From Bhargavaea cecembensis (lineage in GTDB: Bacteria > Bacillota > Bacilli > Bacillales_A > Planococcaceae): a stretch of DNA of 64,000 nucleotides. A model generated the notes under the pieces. The model worked only from the letters and a program-made list of their open reading frames with translations, was not told the DNA's origin and made no database searches. The DNA is taken from positions 126,427 through 190,426 of the forward strand of contig NZ_LN651371.1 in the NCBI RefSeq assembly GCF_000826125.2, in the 5' to 3' direction. This document shows, one piece after another, positions 10,083 to 18,818 of the stretch. Both the position numbers and the translations under genes were made by a program. Position 1 is the stretch's first letter. Each line of letters starts with the position of its first letter.

Positions 10083-10114
10083 CGAAAAAAAGCCGCGCCG
10101 GGCGGCTTTTTTCA
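10083..10114 (-). terminator. terminator of bceRSAB operon
   Basis: GC stem AGCCGC/GCGGCT with A and T runs on both sides, between the bceB stop and array A. Confidence 0.8.
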
Positions 10115-10128
10115 TCATCCATCCGATT

Positions 10129-12060
10129 TCACACCGGCCCCCGGACATGCGCCAGGTAGCGCCATCTGATGAGGTAAAAATAGAGCAGCTGGATGACCGT
10201 GAATCCGATGAGGACGAGCGCCATCTCCTTCACGATCGAGATGTCGGTGAGTTCCTTCCAGATCGCCTGCAGGGACAGGAACGCGAACGAGCTGTGCAGC
10301 ATGGCGATCCCCCACGGCAGGAAGAACTGTGGCACGAGCTGGCGGTTGACGATCGTCACAAACTCCCGGTCCGTGAGCCCGAGCCGCTTCAGGATGCCCG
10401 CCTGCCGCCTGTCGCGGTCGAGCATCGTGTACAGCTTGAAATAAATGAAGCTGCCCGCAGCCAAGAGGAACACGGAAGCGACGAGAAGGCCGGTGAGGAG
10501 CAGCAGATGGAACGTCGACCGGATGACCGCGTAGTCCGCCCCCGGATTCTCAAAGAAGAAGGGAAGTGCATCGGTCCGGCCGGCGAGCGCCGCCTGCGAC
10601 ATAATCGCCGACAACCCGAGGCCGACGCCGACCGTCTCCTCCCAGTCCGGCACATCGTACGCATAAAACGTGTACAGCCGGTCAGCCTGGGCAGAGGCGG
10701 CTTTGATGAAATCCGTCTCGCTCAGGACAACCGAGTTCGTCCCGAGGCTGTAGGCCGGGAACAGCAGATCGTCCATCGTGCCGCGGACGGCAACCTCCAC
10801 GCCGCTTTTCTCCAGAACCGTGTCGATCTCCGCCCCTTCCAGACGCGACGCGGCTTCCGGTGAATAAGGAAGGAACGCCGCTTCTCCCGGCCGGAGCCGG
10901 ATCTCGTTCCTCCCGAGCACGCGGGCGAGCCGGTTGACGTCGCTTTCGCGCAGCACATTCAATTCCTGTCCCGAGAAGGAGGACTGCTCGCGCAGCACCG
11001 TGAGCGGCACTTCGCTGAACGCGAGCCCCCGCTGTTTCAGATCCCGTCTCAATGACTGGATATGTGCCGCCTCGTCCGGGTTGTCCGGCTGGCTGACGTA
11101 GACGAGGCCGAGCGGATTGAGCGCCCGGTACTGCGCCGTGTACGACGCGAGGCTCGCGAGCGTGCCGACGGACAGGAACGCCACGGTCGACACGATGGCG
11201 ACGATGAAGAACATATTGGCGTTGTCTTTGATCTTCGCCGCCGTCTCGGCGAATGACACGAGGCGCGCACGCCGCCAGTACAGGCTCTTGCGCTTCCGGA
11301 CGAAATCCAGCAGCCCGAGCACCGAATGGGAGAAGAAATAATACGTCCCGAGCGTGGCGGCGGGCGGCAGGAGGACGGCCAGGTACAGCACGTTCACCCG
11401 CCCGGCGAACAGCGCGGCGGCATAGGAGGCGAGCAGCAGGCCGATCCCCGATGCTGCTTTCACCTTCGAATAGCCGAACGGGTCCGCGGTCCCGCCGACC
11501 CCTTTCCGGAAGTCGGCGATGTCCCGCATCCGGACGATCAAGGCGGAGAACAGGCCGATGATCAGGAACAGGCTGAGGAACGCGCCCGCCGTGAGGGCGA
11601 ACGGCTTCCACGACAGATAAAGCGGCAGTTCCGGCAGCCGGAGAAGCTCCCGGACAATCATGAAGAAATACTTGGAGAAGGCGAACCCGATCGCGATGCC
11701 GCTCGTGATCGACGCCGCCCCGAGCAGCAGCATCTCAAGGAACAGCAGACGGCCGAGCTGGCGCCGCTCCATGCCGATCTGGAGCAGGAGCGCAAATTCC
11801 CCGGAACGTGCCTGCATGAACGCCCGCATCGAATAAAACAGGAAAAACAGCGTGAACACGTAGAGGATCAGGTCCGCGGCCGTCATCCCGATCAACGTCA
11901 CGCCGGTGATGAGCCGCTCCCCGATCCCCGGGTGGAACATGAGCATGGAGTACAGGAAAAACACCGTGACCGAAAAGACGCTCGCGAGGAAAAATGCCGC
12001 GTACACGCGGCGGTTGCGGACGACGTTACGGTAGGCGAACTGACGAAAGGTCATCGACAT
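10129..12060 (-). CDS. bceB: BceB-type ABC transporter permease
   Basis: Permease and sensor of a Bce-type peptide-antibiotic detoxification module, 643 aa, the normal size. It has ten predicted membrane helices: an N-terminal group (about residues 15-300), a large extracytoplasmic domain (about 310-515) between helices 7 and 8, and C-terminal helices including LLLTGLLVASVFLLAAGSF. FtsX-like segments flank the big loop. In known Bce systems the permease binds peptides such as bacitracin or nisin-like lantibiotics and signals to the histidine kinase. Its start overlaps the ATPase gene by 35 bp. Which peptide it handles is unknown. Confidence 0.9.
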   Translation of the reverse strand: MSMTFRQFAYRNVVRNRRVYAAFFLASVFSVTVFFLYSMLMFHPGIGERLITGVTLIGMTAADLILYVFTLFFLFYSMRAFMQARSGEFALLLQIGMERRQLGRLLFLEMLLLGAASITSGIAIGFAFSKYFFMIVRELLRLPELPLYLSWKPFALTAGAFLSLFLIIGLFSALIVRMRDIADFRKGVGGTADPFGYSKVKAASGIGLLLASYAAALFAGRVNVLYLAVLLPPAATLGTYYFFSHSVLGLLDFVRKRKSLYWRRARLVSFAETAAKIKDNANMFFIVAIVSTVAFLSVGTLASLASYTAQYRALNPLGLVYVSQPDNPDEAAHIQSLRRDLKQRGLAFSEVPLTVLREQSSFSGQELNVLRESDVNRLARVLGRNEIRLRPGEAAFLPYSPEAASRLEGAEIDTVLEKSGVEVAVRGTMDDLLFPAYSLGTNSVVLSETDFIKAASAQADRLYTFYAYDVPDWEETVGVGLGLSAIMSQAALAGRTDALPFFFENPGADYAVIRSTFHLLLLTGLLVASVFLLAAGSFIYFKLYTMLDRDRRQAGILKRLGLTDREFVTIVNRQLVPQFFLPWGIAMLHSSFAFLSLQAIWKELTDISIVKEMALVLIGFTVIQLLYFYLIRWRYLAHVRGPV

Positions 12061-12799
12061 TCCCCCCGAGGAGCGACAGCATGTTCAGGATGCGCTGGAA
12101 GAAGGTCCGGCGGCGGTCATCCCGGTGGATCTCGTTGTAGTACGCCCCGTCTTTGATGAACAGCACCCGGTCGCAGTAGCTCGCCGCGATCGGGTCGTGC
12201 GTCACCATGATGAACGTCGTGCCGTTCTCCCGGTTGATCGTCGACATGAGGTCCAGCACTTCCCGCGCGGCATGCGAGTCGAGGTTCCCCGTCGGCTCGT
12301 CGGCGAGCACGAGAGACGGCTTGTGGACGAGCGCACGGGCGATCGCCGTCCGCTGCTCCTGCCCGCCCGAGATCTCATCCGGCCGTTTCTGAAGGATTCC
12401 ATCAAGTCCGAGCCGGGCCGACACCGCCTTCACCCGCGCGTCCATCTCGGCAACAGGCACCTGGTCGAGCGTGAGCGGCAGCACGATGTTCTCCTCGACC
12501 GTCAGCATCCGCAGCAGGTTGAAATCCTGGAAGACGAAGCCGAGCTCCTGTCTTCTGAAGCGGGCGGCTTCGTCCGGCTTCAGCGACGCCGGATCCGTTC
12601 CCGCGACCTGGATGCGGCCGGACGTCGGCAGATCGATCCCCGAGATGAGATTGAGCAGCGTCGTCTTGCCGCTGCCCGACGGCCCCATCACCGCGAGGAA
12701 CTCCCCGTCCGCCACTTCGAAGCTGAGCCGGTCGAGCGCCCGGTGCGTCACTTTCCCTTCATAGATCTTGATAACTTCTTCAATCTCGACGATCGGCAT
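12026..12799 (-). CDS. bceA: BceA-type ABC transporter ATPase
   Basis: ATPase partner of BceB, 257 aa. Walker [13 protein letters not shown] is near residue 40, the signature is [15 protein letters not shown] (Ile for the usual Leu, as often in Bce ATPases), and Walker B is [12 protein letters not shown]. It overlaps bceS upstream by 20 bp and bceB downstream by 35 bp, so all four genes form one tightly packed operon. Confidence 0.93.
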   Translation of the reverse strand: MPIVEIEEVIKIYEGKVTHRALDRLSFEVADGEFLAVMGPSGSGKTTLLNLISGIDLPTSGRIQVAGTDPASLKPDEAARFRRQELGFVFQDFNLLRMLTVEENIVLPLTLDQVPVAEMDARVKAVSARLGLDGILQKRPDEISGGQEQRTAIARALVHKPSLVLADEPTGNLDSHAAREVLDLMSTINRENGTTFIMVTHDPIAASYCDRVLFIKDGAYYNEIHRDDRRRTFFQRILNMLSLLGGNVDDLSSVRLP

Positions 12800-13808
12800 C
12801 CGATTCCCTCTTTTCCTCTTCGTGCTGGTCGGTGAACAGGACGGACACCGCCGTCCCTTCCCCCGGTGTCGACCGGATCTCCAGGCGGTGGCCGAGCTGG
12901 TCGCACACTTCCTTCGCGATGAACAGCCCCATCCCGGTCGACTCGCCTGTGAGCCGGCCGTTTTCGCCCGTGAAGAACGCCTTCGTCACGCGGTTCAGGT
13001 CGGAGGCGGGAATCCCGATCCCTTCGTCTCGGACGGTGAGGCGGATCCCCTCCTCCGTCCGGTCTGCGGTGAAATGGACCCGGCTGCCGGGCTCCGGCGA
13101 ATACTTCACGGCGTTCGTGATGAACTGGGCGATGATCGTCTTCATCCACTTCGGATCGGTCGTGACGGTGAGCCCGTCTTCCACCGCCGCTTCCGGATAC
13201 ACCCGGTTCGAGATGAACAGCTTCTTATGATCCGAGATGACTTCCCGGACGAGCGCACCGAGATCCGCCCGGCCGACGTGCAAATCCCGCTCGAACGTCC
13301 CGAGCCGGGCATTGAGCAGGACCGTTTCCAGCCCCCGGCGGATCCGGTCAGTCTCGGTCCCGATCGCGGCCCGGTCGATCTCGTCTTCCTGGAGGAGCAG
13401 CGTGATGACCGACAGCGGCGTCTTCATCTGGTGCACCCACTGGTTCATGAACGTTTCATGGCGGCTCTTTTCCTCATAGAGCGCCTGCACTTCCCGCTCG
13501 TAAAGCGCATACGACTCGTGGGCGAACCGCTCGACTTCGCGCGGCTCCGGCGACTTCGCCGTCCGCGTGAGCAGATTGTCCATCTTGTCCGGGTGCCGGA
13601 GGATCGCGTTATAAAACGCCCGCCGGTTAATGAAACGCGCCGTCAGGAACAGTGTCGTGAGCAGCACGACCATGACGACGGAGTAAACCGCCGTGTCGAT
13701 ATTGCGGAAGCCGTCCAGCCAGTAAAGCGACAGGATGAACACAGTGAGCAGCGCATGGAACACGAAGTACGCGGAGTGCTCCGCGATGAACAGGCGGAGC
13801 CCCTTCAT
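12780..13808 (-). CDS. bceS: BceS-type intramembrane-sensing histidine kinase
   Basis: Sensor kinase of 342 aa with two N-terminal helices (about 14-32 and 42-58) joined by only about ten residues, the hallmark of kinases that sense through a partner transporter. The phospho-acceptor is His126 in VHQMKTPLSV. The ATPase has an N box (FITNAVKYSPEPGSRV), DEGIGIP and STGMGLFIAKEV. It overlaps bceR by 4 bp (ATGA). Confidence 0.93.
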   Translation of the reverse strand: MKGLRLFIAEHSAYFVFHALLTVFILSLYWLDGFRNIDTAVYSVVMVVLLTTLFLTARFINRRAFYNAILRHPDKMDNLLTRTAKSPEPREVERFAHESYALYEREVQALYEEKSRHETFMNQWVHQMKTPLSVITLLLQEDEIDRAAIGTETDRIRRGLETVLLNARLGTFERDLHVGRADLGALVREVISDHKKLFISNRVYPEAAVEDGLTVTTDPKWMKTIIAQFITNAVKYSPEPGSRVHFTADRTEEGIRLTVRDEGIGIPASDLNRVTKAFFTGENGRLTGESTGMGLFIAKEVCDQLGHRLEIRSTPGEGTAVSVLFTDQHEEEKRESDADRRD

Positions 13809-14509
13809 GCTTCCTCCGGATCCGGGATGAACCGGTAGCCCGCGCCCCGCACCGTCTCGATCTGCGACTTGATGCCGTACTCGGCGAGCTTCTTGCGCAC
13901 ACGGGTCATGTTCACATTGAGGGTGTTCTCGTCGACGAACGACTGGTCATCCCACAGCTCCTCGAGGAACCGCTCGCGCGTCACGACTTTCGGCGACTCG
14001 GACAGCAGCAACTCCAGGATGACGCACTCTTTCTTCTGGAGCGGGATTTCTTCTCCGTGCGCATGCAGCTCCATCCGCTCCGGATACAGCTCGAGGCGGC
14101 CGAGCCGGATTGTGCGCTCCTCCTGCTTCGGCGCATACTCCCCGAACGAGCGGCGCAGATGGCTACGGATCTTCGCGAGGACGATCTCGTAGTTGAACGG
14201 CTTCGTGATGAAATCGTCCCCGCCGTTCTCAAGCGCAAACACCTGGTCCATCTCGCCCGACCGCGCGGAAATGAACAAGATCGGCACCGTCGTCCGTTGC
14301 CGGAGCTGGCGGCACCAGTAATAGCCGTCATAGGATGGAAGATTGATATCGAGCAGGATCAGGTGCGGCGAAAACTCGGCCTCTGATTCGAGGATCCGGT
14401 CGAAATCCTCCGCTGTCCGCACATCGTAATGATATTTCCGGAGCGTCTCGGCAAGCAGCCGCGCAATCGTCCGGTCGTCTTCAATAATCAGGATTCGGTG
14501 CTTCTCCAC
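13805..14509 (-). CDS. bceR: BceR-type OmpR-family response regulator
   Basis: First gene of the Bce operon, 234 aa. The receiver domain has Asp54 in LILLDINLPS, the acidic pair at 11-12 and Lys in ITKPFNY. The C-terminal half is an OmpR winged helix (LNVNMTRVRKKLAEYG). The start is GTG at 14509, preceded by GGAGG at 7 nt. Upstream of that ribosome site there is almost no non-repeat DNA before array B, so its promoter must overlap the array or lie beyond it. Confidence 0.93.
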   Translation of the reverse strand: MEKHRILIIEDDRTIARLLAETLRKYHYDVRTAEDFDRILESEAEFSPHLILLDINLPSYDGYYWCRQLRQRTTVPILFISARSGEMDQVFALENGGDDFITKPFNYEIVLAKIRSHLRRSFGEYAPKQEERTIRLGRLELYPERMELHAHGEEIPLQKKECVILELLLSESPKVVTRERFLEELWDDQSFVDENTLNVNMTRVRKKLAEYGIKSQIETVRGAGYRFIPDPEEA

Positions 14510-14546
14510 AGTCTGGCCTCCATTGGTTCATCGTTTGAGGGTGAAA

Positions 14547-14766
14547 CGTTGTGTATCTTCGTGGGAGCGTTGTGTATCTCGGGTAAACGTTGTCTATCTT
14601 TTGGAAAGCGTTGTTTATCTTTTGGAAAGCGTTGTTTATCTCGAGTGAAACGTTGCGTATCTTCGGCGAAACGTTGCGTATCTTCGGTGAAACGTTGCGT
14701 ATCTTCGGTGAAACGTTGCGTATCCTCGGCGAAACGTTAATTATCTGAGCTGAGACGTTCATCAAA
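14547..14766 (-). repeat. 21-bp tandem array B (11 units)
   Basis: Largest array in the window. Plus-strand CGTT copies begin at 14547, 14568, 14588, 14609, 14630, 14651, 14672, 14693, 14714, 14735 and 14756. All steps are 21 bp except one of 20. The minus-strand core is GATAnrCAACGyTT with a CGCCGAA-like tail. Two sub-variants are clustered, GATAAACAACG in two adjacent units and GATACGCAACG in four adjacent units, showing local homogenisation. Confidence 0.95.
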
Positions 14767-14792
14767 GCGATCATTTTCACCCCCATCATATC

Positions 14793-14820
14793 AAAAAGGC
14801 CTGACGTCCGTCAGGCCCTT
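14793..14820 (-). terminator. terminator after lplJ
   Basis: Stem GGCCTGAC/GTCAGGCC followed by TTTTTGAT on the minus strand, 12 bp past the stop. Confidence 0.9.
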
Positions 14821-14831
14821 CCGGTTGCGTC

Positions 14832-15824
14832 TCAGTAGATGAGATCGATGAATTGGTCTTTCGTGATGCCGCCCAGGAGCTTTTCGATGTCGAGGCCGGA
14901 GAGGGCCTGTTCGATCGCTTCGTGGCTGTACTGCACGCCTTTGAGCGCCTCTTCGATTTCGGCGACTTCGCCGACGCCGAAGAAATCGCCGAAGATGGCG
15001 GCGTCTTCAATCTTGCCTTTGTTCACTTCGAGCTTCACGTCAATGCCGCCGACCGGGAAGCGCTGCGAGTGGGACATGTTGAACTTCGGCGACTTGCCGT
15101 AGTTCCAATCCCAGTTGCCGTACCGTTTCTCGGACAGTTTCTTGATGTTCTCCCAGTCGTCTTCGGTGAGCTCCAGGTACTCGATGTTTTCCTTGCCCCC
15201 GAAGATCTCCTCGAGCAAGTACTGACGCAGCTCTTCAATCGTCATCGGCTCTTCAAGGAACTCGGAAATATTCGCCACTCGCGAGCGGATCGACTTGATC
15301 CCCTTCGACTCGATCTTGTCTTTCTTCACCTTCAGCGCGTTGACGACTTCCTCCACGTCGGTGTCGAACATGAGCGTGCCGTGGCTGTACATCCGCCCTT
15401 TCGTCGAGAACTGAGCATTCCCGGAAATCTTCCGTCCCTCGACGGTGAGGTCATTTCGGCCCTGCAGCTCTGCATTGACGCCGAGCTTCTGCAGTGCATC
15501 GACGACCGGCTGCGTGAACTTCCGGAAGTTGCGGAAACTTTCTCCGTCGTCTTTCGTAATGAAACTGTAGTTCAAGTTGCCGAGGTCGTGGTACACTGCA
15601 CCCCCGCCGGACAAACGGCGGACGACCTTGATGCCGTTCTTGTCCACATAGTTCGCGTCAATCTCCTCGATCGTGTTCTGGTTCCGGCCGACGATGATCG
15701 ACGGACCGTTGATATAGAACAGGAGATAAGAATCCTCGTCCGTGTCGAATGTATTCAATATGTACTCTTCGATTGCCAGGTTGATGTACGGATCGTGAAT
15801 GCCTTTGTTATCAATGAATTTCAT
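14832..15824 (-). CDS. lplJ: lipoate-protein ligase (LplJ-like)
   Basis: Attaches free lipoate to lipoyl domains of 2-oxoacid dehydrogenases and GcvH through lipoyl-AMP; cytoplasmic, 330 aa (B. subtilis LplJ/YhfJ is 331). Motifs: GRNQNTIEEI, RRLSGGGAVYHDLGNLNYSF (about 75-95), KISGNAQ and YSHGTLMFDTD. The C-terminal accessory domain (about 250-330) is present, so it should catalyse both half-reactions. B. subtilis has yhfH beside it too. Confidence 0.94.
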   Translation of the reverse strand: MKFIDNKGIHDPYINLAIEEYILNTFDTDEDSYLLFYINGPSIIVGRNQNTIEEIDANYVDKNGIKVVRRLSGGGAVYHDLGNLNYSFITKDDGESFRNFRKFTQPVVDALQKLGVNAELQGRNDLTVEGRKISGNAQFSTKGRMYSHGTLMFDTDVEEVVNALKVKKDKIESKGIKSIRSRVANISEFLEEPMTIEELRQYLLEEIFGGKENIEYLELTEDDWENIKKLSEKRYGNWDWNYGKSPKFNMSHSQRFPVGGIDVKLEVNKGKIEDAAIFGDFFGVGEVAEIEEALKGVQYSHEAIEQALSGLDIEKLLGGITKDQFIDLIY

Positions 15825-15939
15825 GCTTCAGCCTCCCCGTTTCTGATGGATTCTATTTTACCACAGCCGGCGCCGATCCACCGTTCATCCGTTTAAACCG
15901 CTGTTTCGTCAGTAAATTTGGTTAATTGGGCGAAAAGCG

Positions 15940-15969
15940 TTGACACTTCCTCCGCTGTTATAATACACT
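15940..15969 (+). promoter_or_regulatory. candidate promoter of yhfH
   Basis: TTGACA at 15940, then either TATAAT after an unusually short 13-bp gap or TACACT after 18 bp. The second pairing is the more usual spacing. Confidence 0.5.
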
Positions 15970-16020
15970 ATGGACATCACGAACAAGTTGTATAACAAAA
16001 AACGAGAGGAGAATGACCCT

Positions 16021-16146
16021 ATGATTGAAAACGTCGTTGAATTCTTCAAGAACCTCCCTCCGAAAATGTGCGCAAGCTGCGGTGAGCAGATCGAGGAGCA
16101 GCACGAGTGCTACTCCAACAAATGCGACAAATGCAACTGCGAATAA
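16021..16146 (+). CDS. yhfH: YhfH-family zinc-ribbon micro-protein
   Basis: A 41-aa protein (MIENVVEFFKNLPPKM...) with four cysteines in CxxC pairs (CASC, CDKCNC) and ECY between them, matching the YhfH family. GAGAGGAG precedes the ATG; an earlier ATG meets a stop at once. A strong terminator follows. Neighbour of lplJ as in B. subtilis. Function unknown; it probably binds zinc. Confidence 0.85.
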   Translation: MIENVVEFFKNLPPKMCASCGEQIEEQHECYSNKCDKCNCE

Positions 16147-16173
16147 GCCAAGTGACCCCGCGATGGAAAACAT

Positions 16174-16218
16174 AAAAAGAGTATCCCCCGCAGCGCCGGT
16201 CGGGATACTCTTTTAGTT
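16174..16218. terminator. terminator after yhfH
   Basis: Stem AAAAGAGTATCCC/GGGATACTCTTTT with A and T runs on both sides. It can also end the minus-strand gene at 16213. Confidence 0.88.
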
Positions 16219-16386
16219 TTGGTTGTTTTTCCTATGTAGGAGTGAAGGATTAAAGAGAATCACAGTTATGATAATGATCAAGGGAGAAGCAGCTTTCGTA
16301 ACCAGTCGATCGTCTGTCAGTGTCAGTACAATAAACGATAGAATACCTCCGGTTATACACCCCAGTAGAAGACGTTTTTTACTCAC
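16213..16386 (-). CDS. small two-helix membrane protein, unknown
   Basis: About 57 aa from GTG 16386 (preceded by GGGAGAG), starting VSKKRLLLGCITGG. Two membrane segments: LLLGCITGGILSFIVLTL and SPLIIIITVILFNPSLL. No family recognised. It directly follows the S41-like gene on the same strand in the AT-rich patch. Its stop lies in the yhfH terminator. Confidence 0.5.
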   Translation of the reverse strand: MSKKRLLLGCITGGILSFIVLTLTDDRLVTKAASPLIIIITVILFNPSLLHRKNNQN

Positions 16387-16466
16387 AAATGTTCTCTCTC
16401 CCTTCAAAAGATCGGCGGGCATTTTCTCTAAGGAGTATCAAATAGACAAAGCAGGAACCCTCCCTA

Positions 16467-17762
16467 TCAATATACATAGCCCCCAGTCGTCTTTTCCTGC
16501 AGTAACTTTATAGCTTCTTCCAGGTCTATATCCGCCTCAACATGTTTCGGCGTCCATGGAATATAAATATCGGGCTTAATTCCTTGTTCAGCCCCTGCTT
16601 TGCGGTGATCTAATTGAGTTAATCGAGATGTTGCGTACATAAGTTTAAATCGGTCATCCCAAACCATTTCAGATAGATTCGAATAGTCGTTGACGCCCAT
16701 CGTCGGCCTGCCAATCACCACTACCTTAGGGGATTGTTTGCACAGATAAACAAATATATCCCCTGCGCTCCCACAGTAATTATCCGTTAGGACGACAATA
16801 TTTTCAGGAAAGTCTAAGCCAGTGACTTCAAATCCGGAATCACTGTTCTCATCATCAAAATTAACAAATCCCTTTCCCCGATACCTTTCCCAAGTTTGTT
16901 CTTTCCATTGTTTAAGTCCTTCGCGATACTCTTCATTTTCAATCGTTTCCAGTTCTTCATCAATCGCTTTTATGATTAAATCTGCGTTCCTGTTTGTGCA
17001 GTTTACCTTCATATTATAGAAGGTGAAGTCAATTTTATTTGTTCCTTTGGGAAAGAGATACTTTTCCAAAGCTTTATACGACAACGTACTCCCGCCTAAA
17101 TTTGTCCGAACATCAATTATTAGGTTCGATGTATTCTCCAGGAGATCTTTATGTGCTTCTAATAATTGATCAATAGGTGCCGGCTCCCAGAAGTCAGACA
17201 GAGTCATAAGTAATGTATCATGATCGATTTTCCTGATGGTATGCTGCCGTTTGTATTCTGCTTTTTCGTATTTCTTTAACTCGATAAGGCGAATATCGCC
17301 TTTTGCATCCATCACTTCAGCAAGATTATATTTTGGAATGACTCTTCTCCAGTCCTCACGCTCCGCCTTTGTTTCCATCAATTCCCGTTGATGTTTTTCT
17401 ATCAATTCCGATATAGGTAACTGATCCAGTGATAGAATTACCTCACCTAAGTTCAAGCGGTTTTCATTGGTAATCGCCGTGATATACAGCTTATCCTTAT
17501 GCCGTCTTACCCGAAAACCGTTATCGAATTCCTCTTGTGAATGTTTTTCAATCAAACCGAAAGATAAGTGCGGGTCTTTAAAATCCAATAGATAATCCTG
17601 AACAATTTCTAAAAAGTCACTCACCATTAAATCATTGTTGCTCTCTAAACTCCTAATTCTATCTTCATAAGGACTTGGTTTATCCCAGCCTTTTTTGTCT
17701 ATGTATCCCGAATAGTCATGGTGCATAATATTCACCAATTCCCGGAAGATTTCTGTGTACAT
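16467..17762 (-). CDS. S41-type peptidase-like protein without signal peptide
   Basis: 431 aa. Residues about 215-400 resemble the S41 (tail-specific / C-terminal processing) peptidase core: LIIDVRTNLGGSTLSYK, then VVLTDNYCGSAGDIFVYLC, where the Ser of GSAGD is at the nucleophile position, then GRPTMG. The N-terminal half matches no PDZ domain that I recognise. There is no signal peptide or membrane helix, unusual for a family that mostly works outside the cytoplasm. Codon use is AT-rich compared with neighbours, suggesting acquisition. Substrate unknown. Confidence 0.75.
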   Translation of the reverse strand: MYTEIFRELVNIMHHDYSGYIDKKGWDKPSPYEDRIRSLESNNDLMVSDFLEIVQDYLLDFKDPHLSFGLIEKHSQEEFDNGFRVRRHKDKLYITAITNENRLNLGEVILSLDQLPISELIEKHQRELMETKAEREDWRRVIPKYNLAEVMDAKGDIRLIELKKYEKAEYKRQHTIRKIDHDTLLMTLSDFWEPAPIDQLLEAHKDLLENTSNLIIDVRTNLGGSTLSYKALEKYLFPKGTNKIDFTFYNMKVNCTNRNADLIIKAIDEELETIENEEYREGLKQWKEQTWERYRGKGFVNFDDENSDSGFEVTGLDFPENIVVLTDNYCGSAGDIFVYLCKQSPKVVVIGRPTMGVNDYSNLSEMVWDDRFKLMYATSRLTQLDHRKAGAEQGIKPDIYIPWTPKHVEADIDLEEAIKLLQEKTTGGYVY

Positions 17763-18055
17763 CTTTTCACGCCCCTTTAAAAATATCTGTATCCCAGTAA
17801 TGAGTTCATTTACGGCACCTACTTATAAATTTTGAGTCGTCAGATTAACGCGGCAGTCGGTAGATTCCCTATCCTAATTGGCAGGTGAGCATCTTCAACC
17901 GGTAAATAACATGAAAAAGTCGGAATATTGCAGTTTTATCTTACCACGATTTTCGTCTGCTCTTCAAGATTATCCTGCTATCTGTTCCTAATTCATTCAA
18001 TATGAAAGCTAGTAAATCCTTTTCCAAAGGCTTTGTTATATAATACCGTTGATAA
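17763..18055. other. AT-rich intergenic stretch
   Basis: No coding frame with a ribosome binding site is seen. It presumably contains the promoter of the S41-like gene. No repeat array. Confidence 0.45.
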
Positions 18056-18095
18056 AAAAATAATAAAGACCCATTTCTAGGTCCTTGTTTCGCTG
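18056..18095 (-). terminator. weak terminator after the TGA-interrupted gene
   Basis: Imperfect stem AAGGACC/GGGTCTT followed on the minus strand by TTATTATTTTTTT. Confidence 0.45.
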
Positions 18096-18148
18096 AATCA
18101 CTTCATCTTCTGTCTTTAGTTGATAAAATGTTACACAATTGCACTCCA

Positions 18149-18502
18149 TTAGCTGAAGAAAAAATAGCCATACGCTGTTACACCCACAATTCCTAACAAG
18201 GCAAGAAAAGCACTTGTAGAAAAATTGGTCTTTCCTCTTTTCCAGCTTACAATACTTGTAGTAAACCAACTAATAAACACCATAATGACACCAATATGCT
18301 GAATCCACTTTGCATCTAGTATAATGCCTGAGTATGTAATCAATAGGCCCAGAACTAATAACCCTACCCCCAAAAGAGCTATTGGTTGTTTAAATTCATC
18401 TTTAAATCTTTGTTTTTCTTTACTATCCATTTTTAAGTAATCATTTATCATAAAAAAGGTCGGCAAAATTCATATTGATATAACAAAGAGAATCTGTATC
18501 AT
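18149..18502 (-). pseudogene. three-helix membrane protein interrupted by in-frame TGA at codon 11
   Basis: A good site, GGAGAGGAG, stands 8 nt before ATG 18502. The frame reads MIQILFVISI, then TGA (18470-18472), then ILPTFFMINDYLKMDSKEK and on through two more helices (about residues 30-52 and 80-100) to 18149. Ignoring the TGA, codons 1-20 would form a membrane helix joined to a charged loop, a DUF3784-like layout. The shorter in-frame starts (TTG 18466, ATG 18451) have no ribosome site and would lose that helix. Most likely a recent nonsense mutation; a sequencing error or re-initiation is possible. Confidence 0.6.
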
Positions 18503-18616
18503 TTCGCATACTCCTCTCCGACCTTTATCAATAATTTGACTTCGTTTGTTGAATAACTCTGAGCTTTAATATTCATACGTTCTTAATGATTGATAAGTTT
18601 CAGAGCCTTTCCGAAA

Positions 18617-18652
18617 AGAAAGAGCCACCGCTCCAACCGGTGGCTCTTTACA
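18617..18652 (-). terminator. terminator after small zinc-ribbon gene
   Basis: Stem AAAGAGCCACCG/CGGTGGCTCTTT with T-rich flank. Confidence 0.85.
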
Positions 18653-18666
18653 TATTGGCTTCTGCC

Positions 18667-18792
18667 TCACAGCTCCTGCTTTCCGATGCACCGCTCGCAC
18701 TCGTGATGAGGGGACTCGACTTTCTCGATGATTTCGCAGCCGCATTCCACACAGATCTTCTTCATCTTCGGTTTCCGGTTGATGTTTGTCAT
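18667..18792 (-). CDS. YhfH-like zinc-ribbon micro-protein
   Basis: A 41-aa protein beginning MTNINRKPKMKKICVECGCE and ending HHECERCIGKQEL, with CxxC pairs and a conserved HEC segment. It is the same length and general pattern as the YhfH protein at 16021 and may be a diverged paralogue. AGGAGGAG precedes the ATG and a terminator follows. It lies directly downstream of aceB on the same strand, 26 bp from its stop, so it may be co-transcribed with aceA-aceB. Function unknown. Confidence 0.75.
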   Translation of the reverse strand: MTNINRKPKMKKICVECGCEIIEKVESPHHECERCIGKQEL

Positions 18793-18818
18793 TCAGATCT
18801 CCTCCTGTGTTGGTTGGA

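Noticed and set aside
14547..14766. CRISPR array
   Set aside because: Period is 21 bp with no unique spacers of 30 bp or more, and there are no cas genes. The variable part is only about 7 nt.
14481..14789. ORF encoding a seven-residue repeat protein (SPKIRNV-type)
   Set aside because: It is array B translated; no ribosome site, no non-repeat domain, and frames on both strands are equally open.
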